From Arsenophonus fragariae (lineage in GTDB: Bacteria; Pseudomonadota; Gammaproteobacteria; Enterobacterales; Enterobacteriaceae): DNA of 64,000 bases. The position numbers were made by a program, and so were the translations under genes. The notes below the pieces were generated by a model. It was not told the origin of the DNA. It was given only the letters and a program-made list of their open reading frames with translations, and did not search any database. Below are positions 27,454 to 36,845 of this stretch, in pieces; the stretch's first letter is position 1; every line of letters starts with the position of its first letter. The stretch lies in contig JBDPYZ010000002.1 of NCBI GenBank assembly GCA_047291315.1, forward strand, positions 62,001 to 126,000, written 5' to 3'.

Positions 27454-27851
27454 AAATACATTATACACAGGGAAAAACGCCCATCGCCGCATTCTTACTC
27501 GCTATCAGTAAATCAAGAAAAAATAATAACGGTCAATGGATTGAAAAGACCACATGGATTAGTTGTAAGGCATTTAAGAAAAAAGCCGAATATATTAATA
27601 ATCAGGCACAAAAAGGCTCTTTTATTCGTACTACGGCAACCTATCAGGAAAATAAATGGACGGACAAATCCGGTCAGCAAAGAACATCACCGGAATTTTT
27701 AATCAATGACTTTCCAATATTGGGAAACCGGAAAGAAAGAAAACAGCAAGAAAACCAGGATAAAGTTTGGGATATCCCAAATACTAGCCAGACGAACAAT
27801 AATACGGAGCTTGAACTTGATTTTGATACTGATACTGATGTGCCCTTTTAA
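27408..27851 (+). CDS. ssb: Phage single-stranded DNA-binding protein
   Basis: MANQNQCNFTGRIGLEIHYTQGKTPIAAFLLAISKS and WISCKAFKKKAEYINNQAQKGSFIRTTATYQENKWTDKSGQQR form an OB-fold SSB. The tail is acidic and ends DTDTDVPF, the SSB peptide that recruits partner proteins. The protein has 147 residues and is intact. It overlaps the end of the exonuclease frame, in the recombination module SSAP-exo-ssb. At the matching place in prophage remnant 2 an unrelated gene (44929) is found instead. Confidence 0.85.
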   Translation: MANQNQCNFTGRIGLEIHYTQGKTPIAAFLLAISKSRKNNNGQWIEKTTWISCKAFKKKAEYINNQAQKGSFIRTTATYQENKWTDKSGQQRTSPEFLINDFPILGNRKERKQQENQDKVWDIPNTSQTNNNTELELDFDTDTDVPF

Positions 27852-27868
27852 ACAGAGGAGAAACCATC

Positions 27869-28045
27869 ATGTGGGTTTTAATCTTTGCCATGTACGCCAG
27901 TCCTTACACTTCAAGTAACGTAGCCAGACTTCATACACAGAAATTAGACACTGAAACACTATGTCAAATAGCAGTAAAACAATTTGAATAAGAGTTCGAA
28001 ACCTTCAAGGATATTAACGCCAAAGCGATTTGTGTTAAGAAGTGA
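27869..28045 (+). pseudogene. Small phage protein with internal stop
   Basis: WVLIFAMYASPYTSSNVARLHTQKLDTETLCQIAVKQFE, TAA, then EFETFKDINAKAICVKK. It has a short hydrophobic start and two Cys, suggesting export. The matching gene at 45523 has a TAG at codon 2 and other changes, so the two copies decayed independently. No family is recognised. Confidence 0.5.
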
Positions 28046-28063
28046 TTACCCCAAGATTCAACC

Positions 28064-28388
28064 ATGAAACTTAACCCGACATTATTAGCTATCAGTACAG
28101 CATTTACCTTTGAGTTAATAGCTGGCCATATTGCCCATGCCTATACAACACCACCCGCAATATTCTCGCAGATCAAATGGGGTCATGAGGGATTGAGAGA
28201 AGTACATTTAGGCGGCCAAGAAATCATTGGCCTAGGATAATGATAGCTAGTATGGCATTGATTTATATAGCAGTATTTAGCCATACGCTAAGAAAGTGAT
28301 TAATACCAGAACGTCATTATTCCGACTGACCTATTCCACTTAATCAACATCAATACTCATTCATCAATTAACTTTGAGGAGCTTCTGT
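28064..28388 (+). pseudogene. Small secreted/membrane phage protein relic and leader of the next gene
   Basis: MKLNPTLLAISTAFTFELIAGHIAHAYTTPPAIFSQIKWGHEGLREVHLGG begins at 28064 and stops at GLG near 28240. SMALIYIAVFSHTLRK continues in another frame. A diverged copy lies at 45715-46010. The last ~40 bases (CATCAATACTCATTCATCAATT...GAGG) recur before the KilA-N gene at 46059. Confidence 0.45.
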
Positions 28389-29136
28389 ATGTAAAATTTA
28401 ATTAACATAGAAACAAAAACTATCAATGGCGAATTGATCCAGACGGTTAATGCACGTAATTTACATGCGTTTTTGGAAATTTGCAAAAATTTTACAACAT
28501 GGATTAAAGATAGAATTAAACAATATAGATTTATAGAGGGAGATGATTTTATTGTTGTTGAAAATTTGCGCTCTTCCATTTTCGGGAGCGCAAAATCTCA
28601 CCAACAAATGCTTAAGGAATACTCAATCTCTATCAACATGGCAAAAGAGCTATCAATGGTTGAGCGCAATAAAAAAGGAAAACAGGCAAGACAATATACT
28701 TTATTGAATGTGAAAAGAAGGCATTAGAATCTGTTAATCCAGTTGAGATATTAAATGACCGTTCAGCAGTGCGAGGATTACTACTCAATTATACAGAAAA
28801 AGTCATTGCACTTGAACACAGCGTTGATGAGATGAAACCGCAAGTCGAAGCACTGAAACGTATCAGCTACTCAGAAGGCTCACTATGGTATTACTGATGC
28901 GGCTAAATCACTCCAAATGAAACCTAAAACACTTTTTTCATGATTACAAGGACATGACACGGATTTATCGCCGTGTTGGAGAAAAAAGTTGGGGCGGTTA
29001 TCAGGATAAAATCAAACAGGATTTAATTGAGCATAAGGTGACCATCGTTGCCACAAATGATGGCACAGAAAAATTAACTGAACAAGCGCACATTACACCA
29101 AAAAGACTTGGCAAATTATCTGTTCTTATTTATTGA
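28389..29136 (+). pseudogene. AntA-KilAC phage antirepressor pseudogene
   Basis: Start codon ATG is followed at once by TAA (28392-28394) where relatives have AAA. The AntA domain then reads NLINIETKTINGELIQTVNARNLHAFLEICKNFTTWIKDRIKQY, then SINMAKELSMVERNKKGKQARQY with the Glu codon intact (unlike the copies at 24695 and 42215). After a frameshift near 28720 come ALESVNPVEILNDR and a helical linker, then ITDAAKSLQMKPKTLFS, IYRRVGEKSWGGYQDKIKQ and ITPKRLGKLSVL, the KilAC domain. At least four lesions are present. Confidence 0.8.
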
Positions 29137-29329
29137 ATCATGACAATCAAAAAAGACCAGCGCAAAGCTGGCCAACACCAGGGAAAATGTTGCTGTTAAC
29201 AAACACACAACGGCAACAATGCTACCATAAATAATTCATAAATGATCATTTTTTGATCGGCATCCCATTTATTTACTCACAAAAGTTTGAAAGCCACACT
29301 GATATTTAATCAATAATCAGAGAAACTGT

Positions 29330-29572
29330 ATGAATAACATCCATGAATACAGGACAACGTTACATCATGTAAAAGCAGGGATGCAGGTTATTTATCATGG
29401 TAAAATGATGAAAATAATCAGGTTACGGGAGAAAAAATTAACAAAAAAAGAATTGATATATCAATTTGATACCGAAGGAAAAAGCGGAAAACTAATCGGG
29501 AATGGTGGCAATAAAATCACTGGGTTAGAAAAAATAGACGACTTGCATAAAAGTAAAAGCTGGTATGTTTAA
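29330..29572 (+). CDS. Hypothetical phage protein (80 residues, copy A)
   Basis: MNNIHEYRTTLHHVKAGMQVIYHGKMMKIIRLREKKLTKKELIYQFDTEGKSGKLIGNGGNKI is a small basic, beta-rich protein. The copy at 46892 is nearly identical, with a frameshifted last few residues. It lies just before the methyltransferase in both prophages. It looks intact; the function is unknown. Confidence 0.6.
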   Translation: MNNIHEYRTTLHHVKAGMQVIYHGKMMKIIRLREKKLTKKELIYQFDTEGKSGKLIGNGGNKITGLEKIDDLHKSKSWYV

Positions 29573-29657
29573 CCCTTAACAGGAGATGAAGTGAAGTATG
29601 ACCTGATACTCACAGACCCACCCTGGCAATACCATAACAAAGCATCAAACGGCGCAG
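29330..29657 (+). repeat. Short near-identical direct repeat, copy A
   Basis: About 328 bases (a hypothetical gene plus the methyltransferase 5' end, DPPW included) match 46892-47218 with only a few changes. It lies 2 kb after the long repeat and is separated by diverged DNA, so the identity between the two prophages is in blocks. Confidence 0.85.
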
Positions 29658-30203
29658 CATACAATCACTACAACACCACTGACTTTTACTCCCTCACTAG
29701 ACTACCCATAGAAACAATCATTAATAATAATTCGGTACTCTGCATGTGGTACACGAGCAACTTTGCGCTTAAAGCTATTCTATTAGCTGAAGTATGGGAA
29801 TTTAAGGTGAAAACCATGAAAGGATTTACCTGGGTCAAGCTGAACAAATTAGCCAAAGAGCGGAGCTCTAAAGCCATCAAAAAAACAGAGCTGTCTGATG
29901 CTGACGACTTTCTGGCATTACTCAATGCTGAAACACGCATGAATGGCAGTAATTACACTCGCAATAATTCAGAAGACTGTTTGCTTGCCATCAGTGGGGA
30001 AAAGGACTACAACGCAAGGACGCTTCCATCAAACAAGTTATCTACTCCTGTCTCGGGAAGATAGCCAGAAGCCCAAAGAAGTCCATCACCTATTAGAGAA
30101 ACTCTACGGTGATGTGAAACGTATTGAGCTTTTTACTCGTGACAAAATACAGGGCTGGGATCTGTGGGACAATGAAACACCTGAGAAGAGAGTGAGTTTT
30201 TAA
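29591..30203 (+). pseudogene. MT-A70 family DNA N6-adenine methyltransferase pseudogene (copy A)
   Basis: It starts GTG at 29591 behind AGGAGATGAA. KYDLILTDPPWQYHNKASNGAAYNHYNT contains the catalytic DPPW motif (residues 9-12). FTWVKLNK and NSEDCLLAISG follow. The frame then breaks near 29995. The end RKPKEVHHLLEKLYGDVKRIELFTRDKIQGWDLWDNE-like continues to 30203 in another frame. Phage enzymes of this family methylate adenines to avoid restriction. Copy B at 47152 kept only the two ends. Confidence 0.8.
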
Positions 30204-30219
30204 ATTAAAATGGAAAATT

Positions 30220-30474
30220 ATGAATACCTTATTTTTATTAATGGCAAAATATGAAAACTCTCAAGTACCACTGTCCATAGTTGCTGATAAATTTTTGAAT
30301 CTCACACCAGCTTATGCAGATAAAAAAGCTAGCTTAGGTGAATTACCTTTTCCAACATACAGAGAGGTTAGCCAAAAAACACCTAGAATAGTGGATATTA
30401 AAGATCTTGCAGAATGGATTGATAAACAACGTGATTACGCCAAGAAAGAATTAAAACAAACAAATAAAATTTAG
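30220..30474 (+). CDS. PrtN-like phage regulator (pyocin activator family)
   Basis: The 84-residue frame MNTLFLLMAKYENSQVPLSIVADKFLNLTPAYADKKASLGELPFPTYREV then IVDIKDLAEWIDKQRDYAKKEL matches the pyocin activator PrtN family, short DNA-binding proteins often encoded beside prophage integrases. The frame is intact. It lies between the methyltransferase and the integrase relic, where lambdoid phages keep xis-like genes, so it may have served as the excision or regulatory factor. Confidence 0.7.
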   Translation: MNTLFLLMAKYENSQVPLSIVADKFLNLTPAYADKKASLGELPFPTYREVSQKTPRIVDIKDLAEWIDKQRDYAKKELKQTNKI

Positions 30475-30742
30475 CACTCCAATAGCACCCCTAAAATTTG
30501 TAACTAATTGATTTTAATTAATCGATGATCCCATCGAGCATCGGTGCCACCCTAAAACGATGGTGGTTATGCTAGCCTTTAAATACCGTTAGTTCGCTGT
30601 TTTCAATCAATTTTATGTTAGTAGTATTTTCGTGCATTTTTGCCTATTTTGGTGTATTTTTTCTTTATCAGGACACAATCAAGAACATTATGATTTTGGT
30701 GTCCTGCCTTTTTAATTAAAAGAAAGTATTCAAAGGTTAATA

Positions 30743-31257
30743 ATGGCTTATTATACTATAGACAAAAGATTAAAATCAGATGGAGCAGCAAAATTCAGAT
30801 GTTTAGTATCGGTTAAAAAAAAAGCGTTAGAATTTATAATGAAAGTAAAACTTTTACCAAATATGCTCATGCAAAAACATGGGGCACAAAAGAGTTCTTT
30901 AATTAGAACAAAACGGTATCCCGAATCCTGATGATACTAATATTTTAACTCTTGGTGAGTGAGCTTATTTTTAAATACATCAATGACAAGAATCTCGATG
31001 GAGGGGCAGGGCGTACTAAAAGATATGTCCTCAATATGCTTTTAAACTCAGATATATCAAAATTATCCCTTAATAAACTTGTCCAGTAATCATATTGTTG
31101 ATCATTGCAAACATAGAAATGCTATAGGCGCTTCTCTTCCAACAGTCAATCACGATATTAGCTATCTTGCGTCCGTTTTGAAATCAGCAAAATCGATCTA
31201 TGGAATAGACTACACTTCAAATCCTGCATATGAAGCAAGACCGTTATTACTACTAAT
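30743..31257 (+). pseudogene. Tyrosine integrase pseudogene, N-terminal half only (prophage remnant 1)
   Basis: MAYYTIDKRLKSDGAAKFRCLVSV begins at 30743. Then in shifting frames: ESKTFTKYAHAKTWGTKE, NGIPNPDDTNILTLGE, KYINDKNLDGGAGRTKRYVLNMLL, SNHIVDHCKHRNAIGAS and TVNHDISYLASVLKSAKSIYGIDYTSNPAYEARP. This is the arm-binding and core-binding part of a phage integrase. The catalytic half is missing; the sequence stops at about 31257, just before nqrM. So one prophage end was lost by deletion. Confidence 0.75.
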
Positions 31258-31270
31258 AACGAGATTTTTA

Positions 31271-31498
31271 TCAAATAATACGGTTGTTCACTTGTTGTTG
31301 CTTTGGACGGTTTTCCATTGCCATACGTTTCTTGCGAAGATCGCATGGCTGCATGCAATCACAAACTTTTTCAATGCCTATATTACTTAATCCACCACAA
31401 CTTCCTTGAAGTTCCTTGCGTTTAATAATATACTCAAAAGACATCTCAATAAAGACTAGTAGTAAAAAAACCAAAGTAGCGATAAATATTTTCAACAT
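31271..31498 (-). CDS. nqrM: Na+-NQR maturation factor NqrM (DUF539)
   Basis: NqrM inserts or helps deliver the iron centre held between NqrD and NqrE. The 75-residue frame has one N-terminal membrane helix (IFIATLVFLLLVFIEMSFEYI) and the Cys-rich motif GSCGGLSNIGIEKVCDCMQPC with four Cys, the family hallmark. It appears intact. It follows apbE by ten bases, the usual nqr-apbE-nqrM order. Its only known clients, the nqr subunits, are all pseudogenes here, so it is either in early decay or has another use. Confidence 0.85.
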   Translation of the reverse strand: MLKIFIATLVFLLLVFIEMSFEYIIKRKELQGSCGGLSNIGIEKVCDCMQPCDLRKKRMAMENRPKQQQVNNRII

Positions 31499-31508
31499 AA
31501 TCGGCTCT

Positions 31509-32540
31509 CTAGATCTTTTTTGCTAAATAAGGTTTAAATGCAGAACTATAACGTTCTTCAAGACCTTTATCAGTCGTAACGATCATGAAAACAGGTAAAT
31601 TGAAACGCTCCGCTAATTCCATTCCTTTTTCAGACCCCAATACATTTAAGCCGGTAGATAAACCATCGGCCATCATGCTAGTTGGGGCGATAACAGTAAT
31701 AGAAATTAAATTATGAATAATCGGTCTACCGGTTTTCGGATCAATAGTATGTGAATAATAAACACCGTCATGCTCAAAATAATTACGATAGTCACCAGAG
31801 GTAGCAACTGACATATTTCCAGGTTCAATAATTTCTTGTACCGACTGTTCTAGCACTTTATCCGAGGGATTTTCAATCGCAATACGCCACGCTACACCTT
31901 TGCCATTATGGCCTTTTGTCCGGACTTCTCCACCAATATCGACCAGATAATTATGAATATTTTGTGACTCTAAATATTCTGCTATAATATCAACTCCGTA
32001 ACCCTTAGCTATAGCAGAGAGATCTATATAGAGTTGAGGTATTTTTTTTATTAGGCTATTACCATTAATCGCAAGTTTATCAATACCAATCCATTGCCGA
32101 CGCAACTCAAGTGTCTCTTCCGGTGGTGATTTGGTTATCCTTCCTTCTGGGCCAAATCCCCATAAATTAACTAATGGCCCGATAGTAATATCGAGCGCAC
32201 CATTTGTTAATTTATTAATCTGGATCGCTTCTTTAATCACTGTCATCATGGCAAGCGAGACAGGAAATGGCGTATTTACTTCTTGAAATTGATTAAATTG
32301 GCTTAATTCAGATTTAGGCCGGTAAGTTGATATTTGATTGTTAACTTCTTCTAAACGCCTATCGATATCGTCACGCAATATTTCCCAAAAAGGATGGGAT
32401 GATTCACTTACATACTTAACTACATAGTAAGTTCCCATCGTTTGCCCTTGAATACTCTTTTGCTCTGTCTCAAAGCAACCCAAAAGCATGAAAATAGTAG
32501 ATAAAGTAATAATCCAATTGAATAATTTATTTTTTAGCAT
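31509..32540 (-). CDS. apbE: FAD:protein FMN transferase ApbE
   Basis: ApbE attaches FMN covalently to Thr in NqrB, NqrC and the related RnfD/RnfG proteins. The protein has 343 residues. The start has a lipoprotein signal with lipobox LLGC (Cys22). Family segments GQTMGTYY, ITIGPLVNLWGFGP, YIDLSAIAKGYGVD, LVDIGGEVRTKGHNG and the C-terminal SYHTIDPKTG-type (YYSHTIDPKTGRP) plus MMADGLSTGLNVLGSEKG are intact. No lesion is seen across 1 kb although the adjoining nqrF is dead. An Rnf complex elsewhere in the genome could explain retention. Confidence 0.95.
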   Translation of the reverse strand: MLKNKLFNWIITLSTIFMLLGCFETEQKSIQGQTMGTYYVVKYVSESSHPFWEILRDDIDRRLEEVNNQISTYRPKSELSQFNQFQEVNTPFPVSLAMMTVIKEAIQINKLTNGALDITIGPLVNLWGFGPEGRITKSPPEETLELRRQWIGIDKLAINGNSLIKKIPQLYIDLSAIAKGYGVDIIAEYLESQNIHNYLVDIGGEVRTKGHNGKGVAWRIAIENPSDKVLEQSVQEIIEPGNMSVATSGDYRNYFEHDGVYYSHTIDPKTGRPIIHNLISITVIAPTSMMADGLSTGLNVLGSEKGMELAERFNLPVFMIVTTDKGLEERYSSAFKPYLAKKI

Positions 32541-32563
32541 AAAATTTTTTAAGCGTATTAAAC

Positions 32564-33804
32564 CTATATTAACTCAATAATTATACATATAAAAAAGAAG
32601 CAACCATCAAAATAATTTAATAAAATATTTTCATCTTCAACACGTAAATCTTTAAGCATTTTAATAACTGCGGTATTACACATATAAAGCTCACAATCCT
32701 CTGGCGCTGGGTGATCTTTCAAATAGTTTTCATATAAAACGTTATGAATAAAACCAATATACCTCTGCCAATTATCTCCTAGCATTGCATCTGATAGCGC
32801 AACATGCCAAGTAAAATTTTCATTTTCAGCTGCCAGTTGATCAAAATCTTCGACATAAAAAAATTTCACGTTTTGAACAACTCTCATACCAAAAGCTGAT
32901 TTTTCGTTTAGAATTTAAGCGCTTTAATTGATCAAACATATGTGATAACATTGGTGCCATACCAGCCCCCACCAATAAAAATTATCTATGCATTTCGTTT
33001 CTTTAGCAAAAACTCACCAAATGGCTCAGAAATAGTGACTTTGTCATTTGATTTTAATGACAAAATGTAAGAGGACATAATACCTGGAGGCAAATCTGAA
33101 GCTTTCGGAGGAGGTGTTGATATCCTGACATTTAACATGTAATACCATGCTTTTCTGGATAATTTACCATCGAATAAGCTCTTACTGTCTGCTGTTTTAC
33201 TTCGGAGACATAACGAAATAAATTGAATTTATCCCAATCTTCACGATACTCATCAGGCACATCAAAATCAGCATAAGAAACCTTATATGGAGAACATTCA
33301 ATCTGAATATAACCACCCGCGTGAAATGGGACAACTTATCCTGCTGGAATTTTCAATTTTAGTTCTTTAATGAAAATAGCTTTATTCTCATTCGAAATAA
33401 TTTCACATTCCCATTTTTTATCCCAGAAATCCCTTAAGGTAATTCGATTTTCAGATCCTGTTTTACGTTAACCTGACAGGCCAAACGGCATCCTGCTCTA
33501 GTTTCAAGTTTATTAATATGGGCAAGTTCAGTAGGCAGGATATCACCGCCACCATGTTTGATTGTCACCCGATATTGCCTACAATAACCACCGCCTAAGC
33601 AGATGAAACAAAAATTCCCTGATTGGACAACATATTTAATAACTTATCACCTACAAGAGCGGCAAAGCTCTTTTGATGGTCACCATTAACTTCAATTTTT
33701 ACATTCTCTGTGTTTACTAACCTAAATTTAGCAAATAAAATCATCGCCGTTAGAATCAACACAATTAGGGTAAACATTATTACACCAAGAATAATAATAT
33801 CCAT
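32564..33804 (-). pseudogene. nqrF: Na+-NQR subunit F pseudogene
   Basis: NqrF takes electrons from NADH through FAD and a 2Fe-2S centre. The first 70 residues (33804-33595) are open, then SNQGIFVSSA meets a 1-base loss and stop exactly at the first iron-sulfur Cys; the others read GGYCRQYRV. Fragments of the ferredoxin domain (GGGDILPTELAHINKLETRAGCRLACQ) and FAD domain follow in several frames. The last 107 residues (32887-32564) with FYVEDFDQLAAENENF and GFIHNVLYENYL are open. A part of the NADH domain is missing. It is clearly dead. Confidence 0.9.
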
Positions 33805-33809
33805 GAATT

Positions 33810-34418
33810 GTTTTCACCCTTATTAACTGTACACCGGAAAAAGACATAAAGCCCAGCGCCATCAAAACAATAGTGACGAAGGCGATTCCTTAACCTTTTA
33901 AACCTGATGAGATATCAGCATATTTCATTTTTTCACGAATAGATGCTAATAAAACAATGGCTAGCATCCATCCCAATCCTGAACCAAATCCATAAATAAT
34001 AGATTCACTAAAATTATAATCGCACTGAGCCATAAATGCGATACCACCAAAATTGCACAATTAACGGTTATTAATGGTAGAAAAATACCTAATGCGTTAT
34101 AAAGGGCGGGAGAATAACGATCCAAAATCATTTCTAGAATTTGTACTAATGCTGCAATGACACCGATAAAAGTAATGAAGTCTAAAAAAACTTAAATCAA
34201 CACCCTCTATCAAGGCTCCATCACGTAAAATAAAATTATAAACTAAATCATTCGCAGGTACTGAAATACCCAGAACAACAGTAATTGCAATTCCTACACC
34301 AAAGGCGATTTTGACATTTTTAGAAACGGCCAAAAAATGTATACATACCGAGAAAAAAGGCAAGTGCCATATTTTCAATAAACGCAGCTCGAATAAACAA
34401 ACTAATATAATGTTCCAT
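33810..34418 (-). pseudogene. nqrE: Na+-NQR subunit E pseudogene
   Basis: MEHYISLFIRAAFIENMALAFFLG begins at 34418, breaks near 34340, then AVSKNVKIAFGVGIAITVVLGISVPANDLVYNFIL, another break near 34190, and fragments of the later membrane helices. The end reads FVTIVLMALGFMSFSGVQL. It is a six-helix integral subunit of the sodium pump. At least three frameshifts are present, so it is not functional. Confidence 0.85.
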
Positions 34419-34423
34419 TGCGT

Positions 34424-35043
34424 CTGTTACTCCTTTTCAACCTGTGAAGGTTTTAATGGCGCAGTCCCCAAATCAACTACTAATGATAAAAAACGCACTT
34501 TGTGCAAGCAGGAAAAAGCCATTTAGCTAATACCACACACCATTCTGAATCGATTGCAGAATAGTAATACCGAATAGTTTACCTGAACCAAATAGTTCTC
34601 TTAGGAAACCACCTAAAATTAAAACAGCGCCATACCCCAAACCATTACCAATACCATCCATAAAACTTTCAATTGGTGGCTATTTCATTGCATAATCTTC
34701 AGTTCGTCTCATGACGATACAGTTAGTAATAATTAAACCATACAAATACTGAAAGTTGCTTAGAAACTTCATAAATGTAAGCGCGCAGGATTTGATCAAC
34801 AACGATAACCAAAGAAGCTATGATTGTCATTTGAGCAATAATCCGCACACTACTAGGAATATAATGACGAATCAATGAGATAAAAAACCAATCATAAAGT
34901 CACAGCAATGGCCATCACAAGAGCAGTTTCTAATTTAGTCGTTACCGCAAATCAGAATAAACACCTAAAAATTGCAATAAAATAGGATTATTATCCAATA
35001 AATATCCAATTAGCACTCGTTTAATTTCTTTACTATGAGCCAT
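34424..35043 (-). pseudogene. nqrD: Na+-NQR subunit D pseudogene
   Basis: It starts MAHSKEIKRVLIGYLLDNNPILLQFLGVYS at 35043. Fragments follow in changing frames: a short piece near 34920, NCIVMRRTEDYAMK near 34720, and GIGNGLGYGAVLILGGFLRELFGSGKLFGITIL near 34650-34560. These match the NqrD membrane subunit. Several indels make it a pseudogene. It overlaps or abuts nqrC. Confidence 0.85.
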
Positions 35044-35838
35044 GATTTAACTTTCCTTTGCGTACTTTATTCAGGAACGGGCCAAAACCATTATTAGCTC
35101 AAACAGAGATCAAATATATTCTGGATACCATTTGATATCAGTGTTGCCCCTGATAGACGATCGATACTAGAGGGACCATTTATTGCCCCACCACGCACAA
35201 TTTTTATCGCAGGTTCCCCTTATTCATTGTAAAGCTTTTTACCAATCCATTGGGCACACTATTGTGGATTATCCACCCCCTCCACCTAGAGCTAACGGTT
35301 CCCCATGAGAATAATAAATTATACCACGTGATGTAGTTCCATCTATACCAACAGCGATAAAAGCATACGTTAACGACCATAAGCCAGAACCATAAACCGG
35401 CAAAACACAAGCGCCATGGTTTTCCCATTATCATCATTGACTAAGTAAATTTCTGCTGTATTAGCTCTATAACGGATCTTAGCAACATCCTCTTCAGGTG
35501 ATAATACAATTCGTGTTTCATCATTACGTAGCTGACTATTAAGATCGAAGTTGCCATTACTATTTGATATTTCAGCTATTTTTAAATCCAAAACTTTAGC
35601 TCTAATACAAGCTTTATAAAGAGATTGTATCTCGTCAGTTGACATTTTTGGCTTGAATAAACCAGCAACATCAAGAATATTACGTTGCTTATCTAACAAT
35701 TTTTTGCTTGCTGCTTAGATTTCAAACCTACCACTGCACCAGATACAACGATTGAACACACTAAACACAGAATAAATACCACAAAAAATATTCTGCCGAT
35801 GCTATTTTTTGGATTTTTTATTTTATTGTTAGCCCCGG
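35040..35838 (-). pseudogene. nqrC: Na+-NQR subunit C pseudogene
   Basis: NNKIKNPKNSIGRIFFVVFILCLVCSIVVSGAVVGLKS is the N-terminal membrane helix, followed by LLDKQRNILDVAGLFKPKMSTDEIQSL (to 35370). The codon expected to be the start is GGG rather than ATG. Later parts, including YGLWSLTYAFIAV and the FMN-site segment SGATLI, are in other frames with stops. NqrC would carry covalent FMN attached by ApbE. It is dead. Confidence 0.85.
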
Positions 35839-36845
35839 GCTTTTCTCTGTTTAATATTTGCCTGAACTACCAGATAATCAAACAAAGGCGTAAGTAAGTT
35901 CGCAAACAAAATCGCCAACATTATCCTTTCCGGATAAGCAGGATTAATGACCCTGATGAGAACACACATTACACCAATCAACATTCCATATGCACATTTA
36001 CCTTCATTAGTAAAAGAGGTCGAAATAGGATCAGCCGCCATAAACATCATGCCAAAAGCAAAATCGCCCAATACCAAAGCATAGCAAATAATGGATTAGT
36101 CGATGACCCTATAGCATTAAATAGATAAGATATTATCATCACACCGGCAACTATACTCCATGAAGCTATTCGGCAAAATAAAATTAACAAACACCTCCAC
36201 CGATTAAGATCATTAATGTTGAGACTTCACCAATCGAACCTGGAATATTGCCCCAAAAAGCGTCCATCCAAGTACCAGATTGATGTGTCAAATTATTTAT
36301 TAGTACATGATCTCGCCCCCTAACCCATTGTGATAATAACGTAGCACCAGAGAAACCATCTGTCGCAGTCCAAACTAAATTACCTGAAATTTGAGCTGGA
36401 TAAGCAAAAAATAGAAATGCACGTCCAGCTAATGCTAGATTAAAAAATTACGCCCAATATCACCAAAAACTTCTTTTGCCACAACAATACCAAACCTAAT
36501 ACCCAATGCCGCCTACCAAAGTGGTAAAGTAGGCGGTACAATAAGAACAAACAGAACCGAAGAGACAAAAAACCTTCGTTGATTTCATGACCACGGATAA
36601 GTGAAAATAAGACTTCCTAAAACCCACCAACAAAAAACAACCATATAGATAGGAAAAAATATACCGCACCAAGCAACATTTTACTTGCCCTGCCTGCATC
36701 TGGTATTAATGAGGCTCCAAAAAACTGAGCGATGCCATAGTGCCAATCAGAAACCAGGATCTTCTGCAACTCAGCTTCACTATATAATTGATAAAAAGCT
36801 GTAATAGCTTGTGCGCCGACATTATATATTCCCCAAAATATGGCT
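35829..36845 (-). pseudogene. nqrB: Na+-NQR subunit B pseudogene, 5' end deleted
   Basis: Segments AIFWGIYNVGAQAITAFYQLY, WHYGIAQFFGASLIPDAGRASKMLLGAVYFF, FLNLALAGRAFLFFAYPAQISGNLVWTATDGFSG-like, FWGNIPGSIGEVSTLMILIGG-like and the open C-terminus GDFAFGMMFMAADPIS to KARG (36077-35829) follow NqrB order. Frameshifts and stops separate them. The first ~60 residues are missing because a deletion fuses the gene to nqrA at about 36845. Confidence 0.85.

Noticed and set aside
32564..32887. Separate 107-residue protein
   Set aside because: The sequence is the C-terminal end of NqrF in an nqrF pseudogene.
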